Notes: a model not told the origin generated them from the letters alone. A DNA stretch of 64,000 bases from Actinostola sp. cb2023 (GCA_033675265.1 JAUJYZ010000411.1:186001-250000), one strand, 5' to 3'; positions 10,863 through 23,425 are shown, counted from the stretch's first letter. Translations and numbers: made by a program.

Positions 10863-12397
10863 AGGCATTTCAAGGGATCAAGAAGATAATAGAGGAAGCA
10901 GTTGTTACAGCAATTGACGAGAATACACCATTTGAAGTGGAGACTGATGCCTCAGATGTAGCGTTGGCAGCTACTCTCAACCAAAAGGGAAGACCTGTTG
11001 CCTTCTTCTCAAGGACTCTGCAAGGGAGTGAGCTGAAACATGCGTCAATTGAGAAGGAAGCCCAGGCGATTGTCGAGGCATTGAGACACTGGAAACATTT
11101 CCTGACTGGAAGACATTTCACTCTTACGACTGACCAAAAGTCTGTATCCTACATGTTCGACCAGCGCCACAAAGGCAAAATCAAGAATGACAAGATTATG
11201 CGTTGGAGGATTGAGCTCTCTTGTTACAGTTTCGACATTGTATATCGACCGGGAAAGGACAATATCCCACCGGACACTCTATCACGCGCCACTTGTGCTG
11301 CAGCTACACAAGATTCCCTCTACAAGCTTCACCAGTCACTCTGCCATCCAGGCATAACAAGACTTTGGCATTTCATACGAGCCAAAAACCTCCCATATTC
11401 ACTTGAGGAAGTCAGGCAGATGACGAATTCGTGCCCTGTTTGTTGTGAGTGTAAACCTAAGTTCCACCATCCCGAGGAAACTCATCTCATCAAAGCTACT
11501 CAACCATTTGAAAGGATCAACATCGACTTCAAAGGCCCGTTGCCATCAACTAACAAGAACAGATACTTCCTCAATATAATTGATGAATTCTCCAGATTTC
11601 CATTTGTATTCCCATGTCCTGATGTTTCCACAACGACAGTAATCAAGTGTCTCACCACACTCTTCTCTCTCTTCGGGATGCCAGCGTACGTTCACTCAGA
11701 CCGAGGGGCGTCTTTCATGAGCCATGAGTTACGAGCCTTCCTCACTGAAAAAGGGGTTGCGATGAGCCGTACCACTAGCTACAATCCGGCTGGCAATGGT
11801 CAAGTTGAGAAGTATAATGGTACCATCTGGAAAGCGATTACAATGAGTCTTAAATCCAATAACCTTCCAATAGAGCATTGGCAGGATGTCCTCCCAGACG
11901 TGTTGCACTCAGTCCGTTCACTCTTATGCACCGCAACAAACGAGACACCTCACGAACGTTTCCTTGGGTTCTCACGTCGGTCTTCGGCTGGCAGTTCTGT
12001 TCCTACATGGCTAGCTACTCCTGGTCCGATCTATGTCAAGCGTAATGTCCGGAATAGCAAGACTGACCCTTTGGTGGACGAAGCTGAGTTGCTTCAAGCG
12101 AACCCCCACTATGCACATGTGCGCTACCCAGATGGTAGGGAGACTACTGTGTCTACCAAGAGCCTTGCTCCTAGAGGTCAATCAAAGGAACCACAAACTC
12201 TACCTCAGCCCAGAATGGAAGTACATCCCATTCCAGACTTGACAATATCTACTGAAGATCAAGCCCACAGTGAAGAACAAGCACCATGTAGTGACATCAC
12301 TGAAGAAGTATCTTTACAAGCACCAAGTGAACAATCCCCCATAACACTGCGACGCTCTCAGCGAGCTCGTCGCCCCGTTGATAAGCTTAATATTTAG
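10754..12397 (+). pseudogene. RNase H and integrase of gypsy element
   Basis: Frame of 547 codons; true homology begins at about residue 12 (WIPAYSDRIKPI). RNase H: D65 in EVETDASDVA, E101 and D127. Integrase: an HHCC zinc module (H193, H198, C227, C230) and a DDE core (D258 in INIDFKG, D316 in HSDRGAS, E352 in NGQVEKYNG). The C-terminus is basic and polar and the TAG lies one base before the polypurine tract. All catalytic residues checked are present. The junction with the reverse transcriptase frame near 10790 needs a one- or two-base indel to be read through. Confidence 0.9.
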
Positions 12398-12408
12398 AAG
12401 GGGGAGAA
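12398..12408 (+). promoter_or_regulatory. Polypurine tract
   Basis: AAGGGGGAGAA lies directly before the 3' LTR, where it primes plus-strand DNA synthesis in LTR elements. Confidence 0.85.
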
Positions 12409-12595
12409 TGTACTGATTTGAACGTTTGTTATTATCGTGTATTGATTGGGCTACCTGTGTTTTCATGTGCCTGCAATTAGTCAGCGGTCATTTTAGTTTG
12501 CGACAGGCCGCCATGTTTTGTTTATAACATGCAGTTTGAGGTTTATCAGAATAAAGCCTTTGAAACGGCACTCTATCGTCTTATAGTTTACTACA
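12409..12595 (+). repeat. 3' LTR of gypsy element
   Basis: 187 bp, identical by eye to 8619-8805, followed by target duplication GTGAC. Confidence 0.95.
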
Positions 12596-12636
12596 GTGAC
12601 AACAATTTATTATTGTGCAACCAGTCAAAAATTATA

Positions 12637-12658
12637 CCCCCCCCCCCCCCCCCCCCCC
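12637..12658. repeat. 22-base poly-C tract
   Basis: Uninterrupted C run after the sequence GCAACCAGTCA. A G-rich counterpart in opposite orientation sits near 14466-14491, beside an inverse copy of the CACCAGTCA motif. Confidence 0.85.
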
Positions 12659-12860
12659 TCCCACCACCACATAATTTGGAGCCCTGGTTATAATCATGGG
12701 CTATAAATTTGTGGCATCGTGTTTAGATGGACATGACAAATTATTGTTTGACATGACCTGGCATGAATTATAATAATAACAAATAATTTATATAGTGCCA
12801 TATATTGGCACTAGTATTAAGTCAGAAAGTATTAATGTCACTTTGTTTCTATTTTGATAG

Positions 12861-14261
12861 ATAGCAGAAGACACTTCCAAGAAGGTTATGATAGACCTTG
12901 ATATTTCTAAAATTCGCTGTGACAGCCAGATCTACCCAAACCTTAAGCCAGGATGTTTTCTCTATAACTATCGCACAGCTTTAAATGATGCATCTTTTGA
13001 AATTGCTATGGCAGACCCTTCTCTTTTAAGTAGGAAGGGTGAACTTCAACAGAAAGCCAAAGAGAAAGTTGAGGCTGATGGCTACCAGTTTTCCAAAAAA
13101 AGATATCGATCAAAGACAGACAATAAGCAAGTAAAGACAACACCTAATCTCCGAGCTAAAAGAATAAAAGAGTTAGAAGAAGACCTAGAAGAAGTCAAGA
13201 GTGAAAGCAAGGAATATCAACTGTGATGACAAAGCCACACTTTACACACAAGAAATGGAGCCTGTGAGGAAAAAAAGCGTTTGTTGGAGGAAGAGCTTGA
13301 ATTGTTGCTGAAAAAAGAAGGCAAGTCCCTTCAGCAGAAGAAGAAAAGAATGGAAAGCAAATGTAAAAAGGTGTCTTTAGAACCTGGATTGAAACCTGAA
13401 AAAAGCAAAATTACAAGTTTTTTCAAAAGATCCCAAAGCATCAACAGCATTCACCTCAACAACTCAAGAAGCTACTGACCAAGAAGAAGAGGGTCCCACA
13501 AACCAAGACAAATCAACCACCCAGCCACCACCAGGGACCAGAAAGTCATCTGAAGAAACTTCTTCATGTAGCAGCCTTAAAGACAAAGAAGAGGAAATCT
13601 CTTTTTTATAGATCCAACCTCTTGTGATCCACCCTCTGATAGCAATGACCACAAATATCTGTGCTACTTGAAACATGCTAAAGGAAAGCTAAGTGATTTA
13701 ATGGATTACAAGAGAGATGGCTATTACCAGTCAGTTATAGATGATATATTACTACATTCTTTTCAGGTGACGAACAAGTTCAACATGCGACATCGTGTAT
13801 ATGTGGTCAACAGGATAATGATCAGATGGTTTTGTGTGACGACACTAGTATCTGCAACAAGTGGTATCATTATAATTGTGTGGGGCTGGCAGAGGAGACT
13901 GTACCTGCTGGCCAGTGGTTTTGTCCCAGCTGCATAGGTGAAAAATAATTATAGTTTATTTCCATACATACGCATGGATCTTTGAAATATGATAACAGAC
14001 AAATTATTATGCAAATCCTGGCAGGCACAGTGCCTGCACCAATATCTATGAATTAACAGAATGCATTTGAAACATACAAACATTTTATTAGTAGCAGCAA
14101 TTGATAAAATGTATTTTTCTATCTAAAGCCATTGAAAACTATAACATTCACAATGTTTGCACTTTTCACTCCTTATATATGTACATGTAGTGATCTCTTT
14201 GTAATATTATAATTCACAGGCAAACAAGCAAGGGCCACTGCAAGGAAAAGGAAAAAATGAT
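12861..14261 (+). pseudogene. Decayed PHD-finger gene
   Basis: An acceptor (TTTTGATAG) precedes the exon starting at 12861, whose frame reads through FLYNYRTALNDASFEIA and a lysine- and glutamate-rich coiled region. Two adjacent in-frame TGA codons (13224-13229) interrupt it. The same frame resumes to 13478, shifts frame near 13430, and shifts again near 13600 into a segment containing KHAKGKLSDLMDYKRDG. A PHD zinc finger follows at about 13767-13936: CICG, MVLCDD, C, WYHYNC, WFCPSC, the C4HC3 pattern of chromatin readers. It splices with a GT donor at 13937 to a last exon at about 14220-14261 that ends in a basic tail and TGA. Splice sites are preserved but the frame is not. The family resembles unnamed cnidarian proteins; function unknown. 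The gypsy element may sit in an upstream intron. Confidence 0.65.
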
Positions 14262-14330
14262 GTGTAGACATGTATCTAACTTCTATATTGGAATAAAAGT
14301 TCACATTATACCTTTGGTGTGATAAAATTG

Positions 14331-14519
14331 AATTATTAAAAAGCACCTATGCCCCGGTGTCGAATGCCTGAGCAAAGGATTGTGTTTCTAATACCTCCCC
14401 GCTGGGCAAGGACTTAAACATATTTTTCATAGCTCGAAATCCAAGTCCCCGCTAATCCCCGGCCTGGGGGGGGGGGGGGGAGGGGGGGGGGTGTTGAATA
14501 ACATTGACTGGTGCATAAA
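14331..14519 (-). repeat. Repeat with G-rich tract and ACATTGACTGGTGCAT end
   Basis: Contains G runs at 14466-14491 and the motif ACATTGACTGGTGCAT, the reverse complement of ATGCACCAGTCAATGT at about 8505. Probably a dispersed non-coding repeat; boundaries are approximate. Confidence 0.5.
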
Positions 14520-17500
14520 TCGTCAAGAAATTACGCACATCACATGATTAGATCTACTAGCCCTGACAGTGGCAGTACGGTTTTGGGCCATACATGTCTA
14601 GATGGAAATTGATAATTTCCTGTGACAACGAAGCAGCCGTAACCACAATAAACACTGGCAGATCGCGCGATACATTTATGCAAAAGTGTTGATGGCAAGT
14701 GTGGCTTTTGGCCGCAACTCACGAATTTGAGATACGCTCACAGCACATCGCTGGTATTCACAACACTCGTGGACTATTTATAAAAGCCGATGGCACAAGG
14801 ATTCGACTTTTCAAGAACAATTTCGCGTGTCGTCGGAACGTGATTATTATTTCTCCTTTGGTTGCATTTGACAATCTAGAGTTCATAGCTTTATAATTAT
14901 ATTTTGATATCGCTTTTTGTTTTCTTTTAGACACGACAAGACTACAGAAACTTGGACTACAGGACTTGGATATATTATGTTCCAAGATAATAAGCCTATC
15001 TTATGCAGAATCAACTCACAATAATGCCACCTCTCATTGCCGCATTTCGTCAAGCATACGGCATGCAATCTTTACCGGTGACAGTGAACACGATTGTTCG
15101 TTAAATTGCATATTTAGCCAAACTAGACCGCGCTTACGGTACAATACTTAATCATATGAGTAGTATATGCATCACATCTCAGGTTTCCAGTTAACAAGGG
15201 ATTATTTATTATTATTCACTGCTTGTTTTGTCGATTAATAGTATTGATATTATTATTCTGCTTAGTAGCTGGGTATATTTCCATTCATTAACTATAGCTA
15301 TGGAGAATTATGCTAAACTTTATCGGTCTGCATTTTCTGTTTGTGTGGCTATGGACGGATAGTTGTGTTTTATTCTAGTGTACTATTTAGAAGCAAACAT
15401 ATATGTTTAATAAGGTAATGCGATCGTGCACTTTGTTGTCGAACTAATTGTTAAAACTTGGCACAAATATTGATTTTGAGTGCTAGAGTAGAAAACTGAA
15501 ATAGAAAATGGGGCTCACCGAATCCATTGAGAAGATATAATTTTTCAAAGATGGGGCTTGCGGCCATCTTTTCTGGCAAAAATGGATAATGGAATTACAA
15601 GCTCTTTGTCCGTATAGGGCGGTAATAATAAAAGCAATACTTTCAAATGATACAAATGTTAGCATAATATAATGAAAAAAACGAAATTTGTCATTTTATT
15701 GTGTTGAACAATAAGTTTTCAAAGCCACAATTTCAAAACAATACATGTTGACCATCCTTTTACGATCATATTTTTTGACATTTTGGCGATTTCCTTAACA
15801 TTTAGCTCGAAGACCTACCTTCATTTTTGTAGCTACTGCCTTCTGGGAAGGCGTAGCTACTATGCCATCGAGTGTGTAAGTAAGTATGTCCGTATGTCCG
15901 TAAGTGTCCAAATTTTCGGGTTGACTCGGATTCGTTCGGAAATCCTATTGAAGTGAGTCGAATTACTCGAATGAGAGCGAAGACGAGTGAAGACTAGAAA
16001 ACCTTTTCACGATGATACCAGATGTATTTTTGTTCTATTCTCGTCTCGACCGACGTTTGGTTTGACTACAACTCGCGTCAATAAGCGACTTCTTATCGAT
16101 TGCAACGTTCAAGTTACGCTGTTCTTCCATGTGCTCGATGCCCGCTCGATGTTTACGTTTAATACGAGTGAGGTAAAGTAAGACTCTAGTCTCTATTTAC
16201 AATAATTTTGAGCTTTTCTGCATCAGGAATCAAGCACAGCTTTCAGCTGATGTGTCCAGTGTTTTTTCGTAAATAATTGTTCAGGTTTTTTGACAGTCTT
16301 TATATAATTTCCACCAGGCAAACGATCGCCGAACCTTAGGTGGTTGTTCAGTTGACGATTCACTTGTTTAGCACAGTATTAAAACAGACATTGCTATTTC
16401 AATTAGTTTGTTCTCTCAAATAAATGATTCATGGTTACGATTACCAAATGTTGTTGTTGACTAACTTTTTATTAAGTTATATTTATTATCATTTTTGTTA
16501 CACCACCACAGCATTTTCTTTTCACATTACATTTCTTTTCTCCATAATTTCTTTCCTTCATTTCTCTCCTTTCTCTATCTTTTCTCTTTTCTTATTAAAC
16601 TCATTGTCTATTCTGGCTTCACAGCAGTAGCTACATGCAGTCCTAGACTGCCTATTTTTTTTATATGTTTTCGCTTTCGTAAATACCTACACAGGGCAAA
16701 AATATCAGGGTAGGTCACCGTGTTAGATTTTTAGATATTCGCCGTTGAATATTAAAATGCATGATCCGCCATATTCAAAGAGCTCTGCCACAGGAAGCCC
16801 AACCAATGAAAAGTAGTTCGAAAATGAACCCTTTGTAGATTTACTAAAAAAATAGCTCGAAGACTGTCTTCATTTTTTCATATTTCCTAGCTTTAGTTGA
16901 CCTAGACTTACAGTGGAAAAATTAGGATAGGTCATCGACTTAGATTATTTGATCATCGCCGTTGGATATCATGCGCAGGAAAGATGCGCACGAATGCACG
17001 ATCGCATTACCTTAAGTATCGATCATTTCTAAAATCCGCTGGATCGAGTCCATAGAGGAACAGTGGAATAATGTGCACTGGCTCGTGATCGAGACACGTC
17101 GTAACCAGAAATTTAGATAGTGGATTATGTACTGGCCGTGACCGTGATCGAAGTCATATGGGCATAGTAAGTACAGTGAGGTAAGAACTGAAGCCTTTTG
17201 TATTGCTTGTAGGCACCAAATATGTCAACGAACGTAAGGGAACGCATAAGAAAGCTTGAATGACCAAAAAACAGTGGAGGGAGTTCTTGCGGAAATATAT
17301 TGGCAAAATATGCTTGTAAATCACCCATCTATGTATTACGTAATTACTTGGGGTGTAAGGATTTCACAAAGGTGGTTTCTGAGACGATCGTCATGCGGGT
17401 TTCCATGGGTGCTTTTAGGGTATGATTGTACTTCGATGAAAGTTTTTTAAATCTCTGAATGAGAGACCATCCTTTCACTCTAGACCATTTAATCGATGTT

Positions 17501-17803
17501 GTGGATTCTTAAATAACCAAATGAGACAATAAATCTGTTATGTCTTTACGCGAATCTTTCAAGACGTATGTTGACTTTGGATGGGGAGGATGTTTTGTAT
17601 GTACCACGCTACCATTTGTCTGGAAGCTATCACCATATATATATTATTCTACCGGTTTATCAGCATCAGGTTATTAATATCTCTAGACGTCCCATGCTCG
17701 TTGTCACAGGCATTTATTGCTTAGCATGTAGGAATTTGCTTTAATATGTAATTTAGCTAGTTAAAAGCCAGCGCATGTTGTGAAAGAGAGTAAGTCGGAG
17801 CTA
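14520..17803. other. Non-coding interval
   Basis: No supported gene. A GTAGCTAC-bounded small hairpin lies at about 15828-15861. The phrase TAGCTCGAAGAC followed by CTTCATTTTT occurs twice (about 15805 and 16853), suggesting old repeats. Short open frames here have no family motif. Confidence 0.5.
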
Positions 17804-18051
17804 CAATCCTGGACAAAATTAATTGGGACACTAGTGATTGCACAATATGTTTTAATATAAGCACCTTATCCCCCTCCCCACCCCCCTCCCCCTGCTCCAA
17901 TGTTGTTTCGAACTTTCATTAACGATGGGGGTCGACGTAGGCAATCATCAACATTGTTATGGGGGAGGGGGGGGGGGGGGCAAGTTATATGGATATTTTC
18001 ATGTTGAGATCGATATTAAGCCAGGTGTCCCAATCATTTTGGCCAGGATTG
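17804..18051. mobile_element. Tc1/mariner-like MITE, copy 1
   Basis: 248 bp with terminal repeats CAATCCTGGACAAAATTAAT and a near-complement ending CCAGGATTG. TA lies on the left; the right flank is TC. The core has a pyrimidine-rich tract (about 17870-17891) and a purine-rich tract (about 17961-17980) around CAATGTTG and CAACATTG. A second copy is at 19250-19492. Confidence 0.8.
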
Positions 18052-18676
18052 TCTGAAAAGCGCACCACATCTAAAATGAGTGTTTGTGCACTCATAACCC
18101 TGAAGAATCGTGTCGACTACGACAAATTCATATCCGTATCCAATTTATCTCTTCTGTGGTATATAGGTTTTTTACTTCCGGTTTGCAATGCGAGATGTCA
18201 TTCACACGGTAAACGCAACACTAAACGGTAAACACACCGCTAAAATGTAAGCTCACAACGCTATATTCTTAGAGTACTGTGTGCATTACTGCGTAATCTA
18301 GGCAAATGCAATATATCTTTCTTCCTAACCGATAAACAGATACCAATGCTAACAAACGAATAAAATACAACGGTAAACATATCGATAGTCAGTTTATAAA
18401 GGAAATAGATCATTAACTCTTAATTATTCCAAAAAGGGGTTTTGCAGTGTTGACCGTTGGGATTTCTCAGTTTTGCTTCTATCATGAATCTGTCCTCTCT
18501 TAGGCTGAGTACTTAGTGTTGACAATTAATCTGGGAAGAATAATACGTTGTATGGTACATTATTTCATCTCGTAACGAGGGAATAATCATCTGTTTACCG
18601 TTGGCTTCGTAACTCGATGGACTAATGCCTGATGCGCAGAGCTAATGCAGGGTCAAAGGACACACTGGTTCATGAT
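18052..18676. other. Non-coding interval
   Basis: Nothing recognised. Confidence 0.4.
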
Positions 18677-18798
18677 AGTGTGAATGACATTGAACAGTAT
18701 CGGTCTACGGTCAACAAACGTTACTTAGTTATTATCAAGTCATATCTTTATAAATAAGCGTTGACCGTTGACCGATACTGTTCAATGTCATTCACACT
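18677..18798. repeat. Hairpin with 39-bp arms
   Basis: Arm 18677-18715 (AGTGTGAATGACATTGAACA onward) is the imperfect reverse complement of 18760-18798; the loop is about 44 bp. Confidence 0.8.
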
Positions 18799-18825
18799 GT
18801 CACTGGTTCCAGAGGGGCTTGCAGC

Positions 18826-19095
18826 TAAACGAGCTAAACGAGTCGCGAAGCGACGAGAACCGAGGCGCGAAGCGCCGAGCGCTGAGATTCGAGGAGCGGA
18901 GCTAGCGACTATCATTCGGCTTAACAGCACGCGTTAATAAGAATTTAGAAATGGCCGAGAGTGTACACTTGCCACAAGTCAACCACACTTTTTATTCTGA
19001 TAGCTAGTGACGAAGTCGCGAAAAAGAACGAGCGACGAAGTCGCGAGAATGAGCCGAGCGCCGAAGTCGCGAGAATGAGCGAGCGACGGAAGTCT
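18826..19095. repeat. CGAAGTCGCGAG repeat region
   Basis: Two clusters, 18826-18905 and about 19008-19090, of GC-rich units such as GCGACGAAGTCGCGAGAATG. The second has about three units of 25-26 bp. Each unit holds a tiny CGAC-GAA-GTCG stem. It does not look coding. Confidence 0.6.
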
Positions 19096-19249
19096 ACCGA
19101 CGACGATTTTGTTTTCTGAATGTATCCCCAAAATTTTTACGTGATTGGATTCGCCGCAATCATAGAGTTGAAAATAAATGCATTTGTGGACTATCCTGGC
19201 GCTGCGCAAGTGTCAAAAACTGCATTTTTTATAAAATGTAATTTTCAGA

Positions 19250-19492
19250 CAATCCTGGACAAAATTAATTGGGACACTAGTGATTGCACAATATGTTTTA
19301 ATATAAGCACCTTATCCCCCTCCCCACCCCCCTCCCCCTGCTCCAATGTTGTTTCGAACTTTCATTAACGATGGGGGTCGACGTAGGCAATCATCAACAT
19401 TGTTATGGGGGAGGGGGGCGTCAAGTTATATGGATATTTTCATGTTGAGATCGATATTAAGCCAGGTGTCCCAATCATTTTGGCCAGGATTG
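19250..19492. mobile_element. Tc1/mariner-like MITE, copy 2
   Basis: 243 bp, near-identical to 17804-18051 apart from a shorter G run. The right flank is TA; the left flank is GA, a probable mutated TA. Confidence 0.8.
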
Positions 19493-19837
19493 TAGTTACC
19501 AGAGAAGACGTATTTGCAGTAGAGTTCCAAAAGTTTCAAGTCTACTGAGGAGCTACTAGCTGGACTGTGAAATAATGCACTTCGCCTTTTGAAGTGCAGA
19601 GACAATACTCAGACTCGACACGGAATGAGAGGAATCTGATGACCTTGGAGTGGACTTTGTTTCCGAATGCACAGTTCCCCATTGTGTACATGTGTCACTA
19701 AATTAGACACTTGTCTCAAAGACTCATCCATTTTGCCAAAGAAAATAGAGGATGCGAGAAAAATGTGCTTGGCACTTGAACTAAATTGTCATGCCATTTA
19801 ATAGTGCACAATCGGCTTGCAGTGACTATTAGAATTA

Positions 19838-20272
19838 TTGCAGTCGTCATATGTGATCATGATCCATTGTCCGCAAACAAATAACTTATTTACATCCCAA
19901 GTACATATATATCACCTAATTAAGCCAGCCTGGGAGAATCACTCAGTAGTAGCACTACCCAAGCGGCAGCTTGCAATACTGAGATGGCCGAAATATATAA
20001 TATTGCTCAGACAGCAGTGTCCTACTGATTACAACATCAAATTGAAAATCCTGCTGAGATCCTTTGCCATCTACAGAAGTCTATATGCTTGTGTTGCTAG
20101 CGAAAGCACTACTATTCTTGTTGACAGCGGTAATATATTGTCTACAGCATTTGATGAAATAAAATATATGCCAGTGGATCAGATTTGGAAAACCTCATCA
20201 ATTGGAGTTTATGGTGAAGTATTTTATGAAGCTTTTCATTGTATTTGTCGAACGTTAATCATTAAATTGTAA
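19838..20272 (+). pseudogene. HECT N-lobe fragment (tentative)
   Basis: A 144-codon frame. Residues 88-132 (TTILVDSGNILSTAFDEIK, then IGVYGEVFYEA) resemble the start of the HECT N-lobe, where family members read roughly RDNILxxAFxxI followed by a V.FYGE motif. The glycine pair and the rest of the lobe do not follow, so it is either one exon or a truncated copy. It is on the same strand as the HECT C-lobe at 1-330 but downstream of it, so they are not one gene. The first 80 residues have no recognised domain. Confidence 0.45.
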
Positions 20273-20853
20273 ATATTGTTACAATGTATGTTGCTTGTGA
20301 TTTTTCACCATCAATATAATTCAGGAGTTACAATTATTTTATTTTATCGATCGCGAGGATACTAGCTATCTCACTAGTTTTTATTTTTAATTTTAATTTT
20401 AATAGATTTGTACATATATATTTCATATTCATATTTTATAGAGTAAGAAGATTGTTTTTTGTTTTTTTCTCATTATTATTTTTTATTCTGTAAAGCGCAT
20501 TAGATCATATTTACATGTAATTTTTGCGCTATATAAGTATTAAATTATTATTATTATTTCCTTGACATTTTTAAATGCTAAACGACTAAATTTTTTTGTG
20601 TATGAAAAATAAAAAATAACATCATTTCTTTCTCACTGCTGTACTTTTAGGAAGCTGAAGATTTGGGCGGCCGTCATAAGGATTTTTTTCGTCTTATCCT
20701 TTAATAGCGGAATATACCAAAAGTACTTTGCAAAGGGCCTAAAAGATCACATTACAGAACATTCATGTAATACAAGTGAACAATACATGTAAAACTTGAT
20801 ATATTTCGTTATAATAATTAAGCAATACAACACATTTTCCGTGTTTATATACC
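20273..20853. other. AT-rich non-coding
   Basis: No gene; a CTGTAAAGCGCATTAGATC segment followed by an ATT-rich tail near 20490-20560 looks like the tail of a dispersed repeat. Confidence 0.4.
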
Positions 20854-21030
20854 AGAGTGTTACAAAAACACGACATCAAAGTAGCACACAAACCTGCAAG
20901 ACCATCGCTTCCCTGTTTAAAAGACCCAAAGACACTTCAGAAAAAGGACAAAATCCGCAAGACATATCCGCATCATCCGCAAGGATATTGGCCAGACAAA
21001 GTTGAATTGAATAACAAAGCATCAATTTGA
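20854..21030 (+). pseudogene. Possible Penelope-like/GIY-YIG element remnant
   Basis: The frame from 20854 to the TGA at 21028 reads RVLQKHDIKVAHKPA followed by a K- and P-rich stretch. The phrase IKVAHKP followed by PK resembles the linker ahead of GIY-YIG nuclease domains in Penelope-like retroelements. The nuclease itself is not present. Short and uncertain. Confidence 0.3.
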
Positions 21031-21252
21031 ATGTCGATGATATTAATTATAATATTATTGAAGGTCGATACATTGAATACATTGATATCGAAATAAAAAC
21101 AAGCCATCATGTACACCTTGTAATACTTGTTTTGAAGAACCATTTCAATTGAATTGATGTATCTCCACACATAGCACATCTTAATATAATAATCATGTTT
21201 TAGTCCTGATGAGTATGATAGGGTCATGTAATTGTTACTCAGATGATCAAAC

Positions 21253-21347
21253 CAGACTCGTTCCCAGTCGCTTCTCTTACTCGGAATGTGGGCGCGCGGT
21301 GTTTAGTGGGAAGGGAGAAAGAAAAACGCAAAGCGACTGGCAGATAA
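21253..21347. repeat. Left terminus of 15-kb element
   Basis: Begins with the 18-bp TIR and ends with CGACTGGCAGATAA. The segment between is GC- and purine-rich. CAGTCGCTT near the tip and AAGCGACTGG inward can pair, giving a terminal hairpin of about 70 bp. Confidence 0.75.
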
Positions 21348-23261
21348 TCGAGATTTTCTTGCAAGTTTAGCCAAAATCTTGCAAGCATCCATATTTTAGC
21401 GTTTTATTTAATTTTTCCGATTCTTATGTATTATCTATCATTGATCGACTGTATTGGAAGTGTTCTGGGATGTTTACCTGTTTCGGCTGATTTTTTGGTC
21501 GTGAAATCTAAAATCCAAGATGGCGGAGGGCACAGAAGATTTGGACAAGTCATTCCATGAAATGACTTTGACGGGTTAGTACAAATGCTCCTGCCTTGAT
21601 TTGATCTTAAATTGTTAGTTGAATATATCATGATGTTCAAAAATTGAAGATTAAGTGCTGTTTGTCCATATTATAGATGAAGATCTGGTTCGTACAACAC
21701 CAAAGTCGAAGAGGTCGCTTTTCGCGAAGCATGACCTGACTCCCGATTCAAAGCAGCAGGGTTTGCCACAGTCTAAAGCCAGGAAAAGTGTAGAAGGTAA
21801 GCGCAAGATACTCTGTAAATATAGTACACGAATCTAAATTTGATTCGATCTCACTCGGTGTGAACAACAACAACAAAACAATCTGAGACTGAGAGGGATT
21901 GTAATTGCACTCGCACACTAATGATTACCATTACTATAAATATAACAACTTTATTGAATAAATAATACAATACGTAATATTTTTCCAAAAGGGTTATAAC
22001 AAAGAGGAACCTAAAAAATACTAACAATATTATTTATTCATTTACTTAATTCAGGAGAACACACCTTTTGTGGTAATCTTCAAGAAAGTTTAAAGGACAT
22101 ATGTGTTGAGGAAGAAGGGGGACTGGTTGAGCAAGAACAATTGATGGAAATACTTGAAATTTCTGTTGAAATGGGCTCAAAGAACAGGCTATCAAGAGCT
22201 CTAGCGACTGTTTTTCCTAATTGTGTGAAAAAGCGTGATATCAGGAATAACAAACAAATGTATCCTTTCCACAAATACAATTTACTAGTCAATTTATTAC
22301 AGTTTTAGTTAACTTAACTCAATCTCTGATTTATAAATGATTTGATTGAAACCTTAACATTTAACAAGCACAATATATACAAACATCAAACTGAAGCACC
22401 AGATTGAACTTGAAATAACCTTTGGCAACACAGTGGCCGACAATCTAAAAAGAGAAATCAAAAAGTTAGAAGAAACGATGTTAAGTGTCTGGGAGGATCT
22501 GCACATGGCATTGGAAGAAGAAGTGAGTATTTCATACATGTAGTTTCAAAATGGAAATGTAATGTGATGAGCTGTGATTAGTTTGGGGAGAAACATGGTG
22601 GACTGCTTGGAAAAACAATAGATGGGGCTGTAATCCACCTCCAAGGGATAAAACACTGAAAATGTATATTGTTTCAATTTCAGGATAAAAGAGCAGAGAA
22701 TCTATTGTTGAGATACAGGAAGATAAATGTTGCATGGGATAACTATGTATCTGCCCTGGTTAACATGTACGAGCAGGAGTTTGGCAAAGGTACGCCAGAG
22801 AGATGACACTGTGTCAGCTCAGCAGAAAAGGGCCTTAATCAAAGAAATGGATGTTGTAAAGGATAATTGCAATTTGGGTTATCGCACTGGGCAGCTTAAG
22901 TATGGTGAACAAGAAGTTACAACAAATGTATTTGCTAATTTGGCCACATCTATCACAAATGACTGTCCACTGATCAATGATATTCTGGAGACACTGATTG
23001 GTTCGAAGGAAAAGGATTCAAATAAGATAAAGACACATGACTTTAAGATGCGATGTGCTGGTCATGCACTTTCTGGGCTGGTGACATTAGCCAATCAAAA
23101 ATATGCTAATGACATTCAACTGTTTTTTGGCTTGTTGTGTATGTCATATGGAGCAGGAAAGCAGTTCATAAACATGCTGAATGCAATTGGTTTAAGTCTT
23201 CACTGGGATTCGCTGTGAGTATCTCGCTGTCTACTGAGAATTGTGCATACCGTTTTACCAG

Positions 23262-23425
23262 TATATTAAATAATAAGCAATTATTGGATGAGGTTGAGCA
23301 TGATATCGTAAATTCTCAAGACCGAGGTCTGTGTTATTTGCCGAAGCCGTAGGCTGAGGCAGATAACACAGACTCGAGAGGTCTTGAGAATTTACGATAT
23401 CATGCGAAAACCGAATTCAATAATA
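23262..23425. repeat. Foldback hairpin in intron
   Basis: Arms 23299-23337 and 23363-23404 (CATGATATCGTAAATTCTCA and complement) flank a loop with GCCGAAGCCGTAGGC. Weaker outer complementarity (ATAATAAGCAATTATT) extends it. A second, truncated copy lies at 27914-28005. Confidence 0.85.

Larger units (their letters stand above)
8619..12595 (+). mobile_element. Complete gypsy-type LTR retrotransposon
   Basis: A 3,977-bp element with LTRs that begin TG and end CA. By eye the two LTRs are identical over 187 bp. The 5-bp duplication GTGAC lies at 8614-8618 and 12596-12600. The internal region encodes, in order, gag with two CCHC knuckles, aspartic protease, reverse transcriptase, RNase H and integrase, which is the gypsy/Metaviridae order. 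The coding region is broken in two places. Identical LTRs imply a recent insertion. Confidence 0.95.

Noticed and set aside
8500..14520. One 6-kb element bounded by inverted ATGCACCAGTCAATGT motifs
   Set aside because: The motif match is only about 16 bp, a third related copy lies at 12615, and no target duplication was found; more likely dispersed repeat copies.
1..20272. HECT pieces at 1-330 and 20090-20240 as one gene
   Set aside because: The C-lobe lies upstream of the N-lobe on the same strand, the wrong order for one gene.
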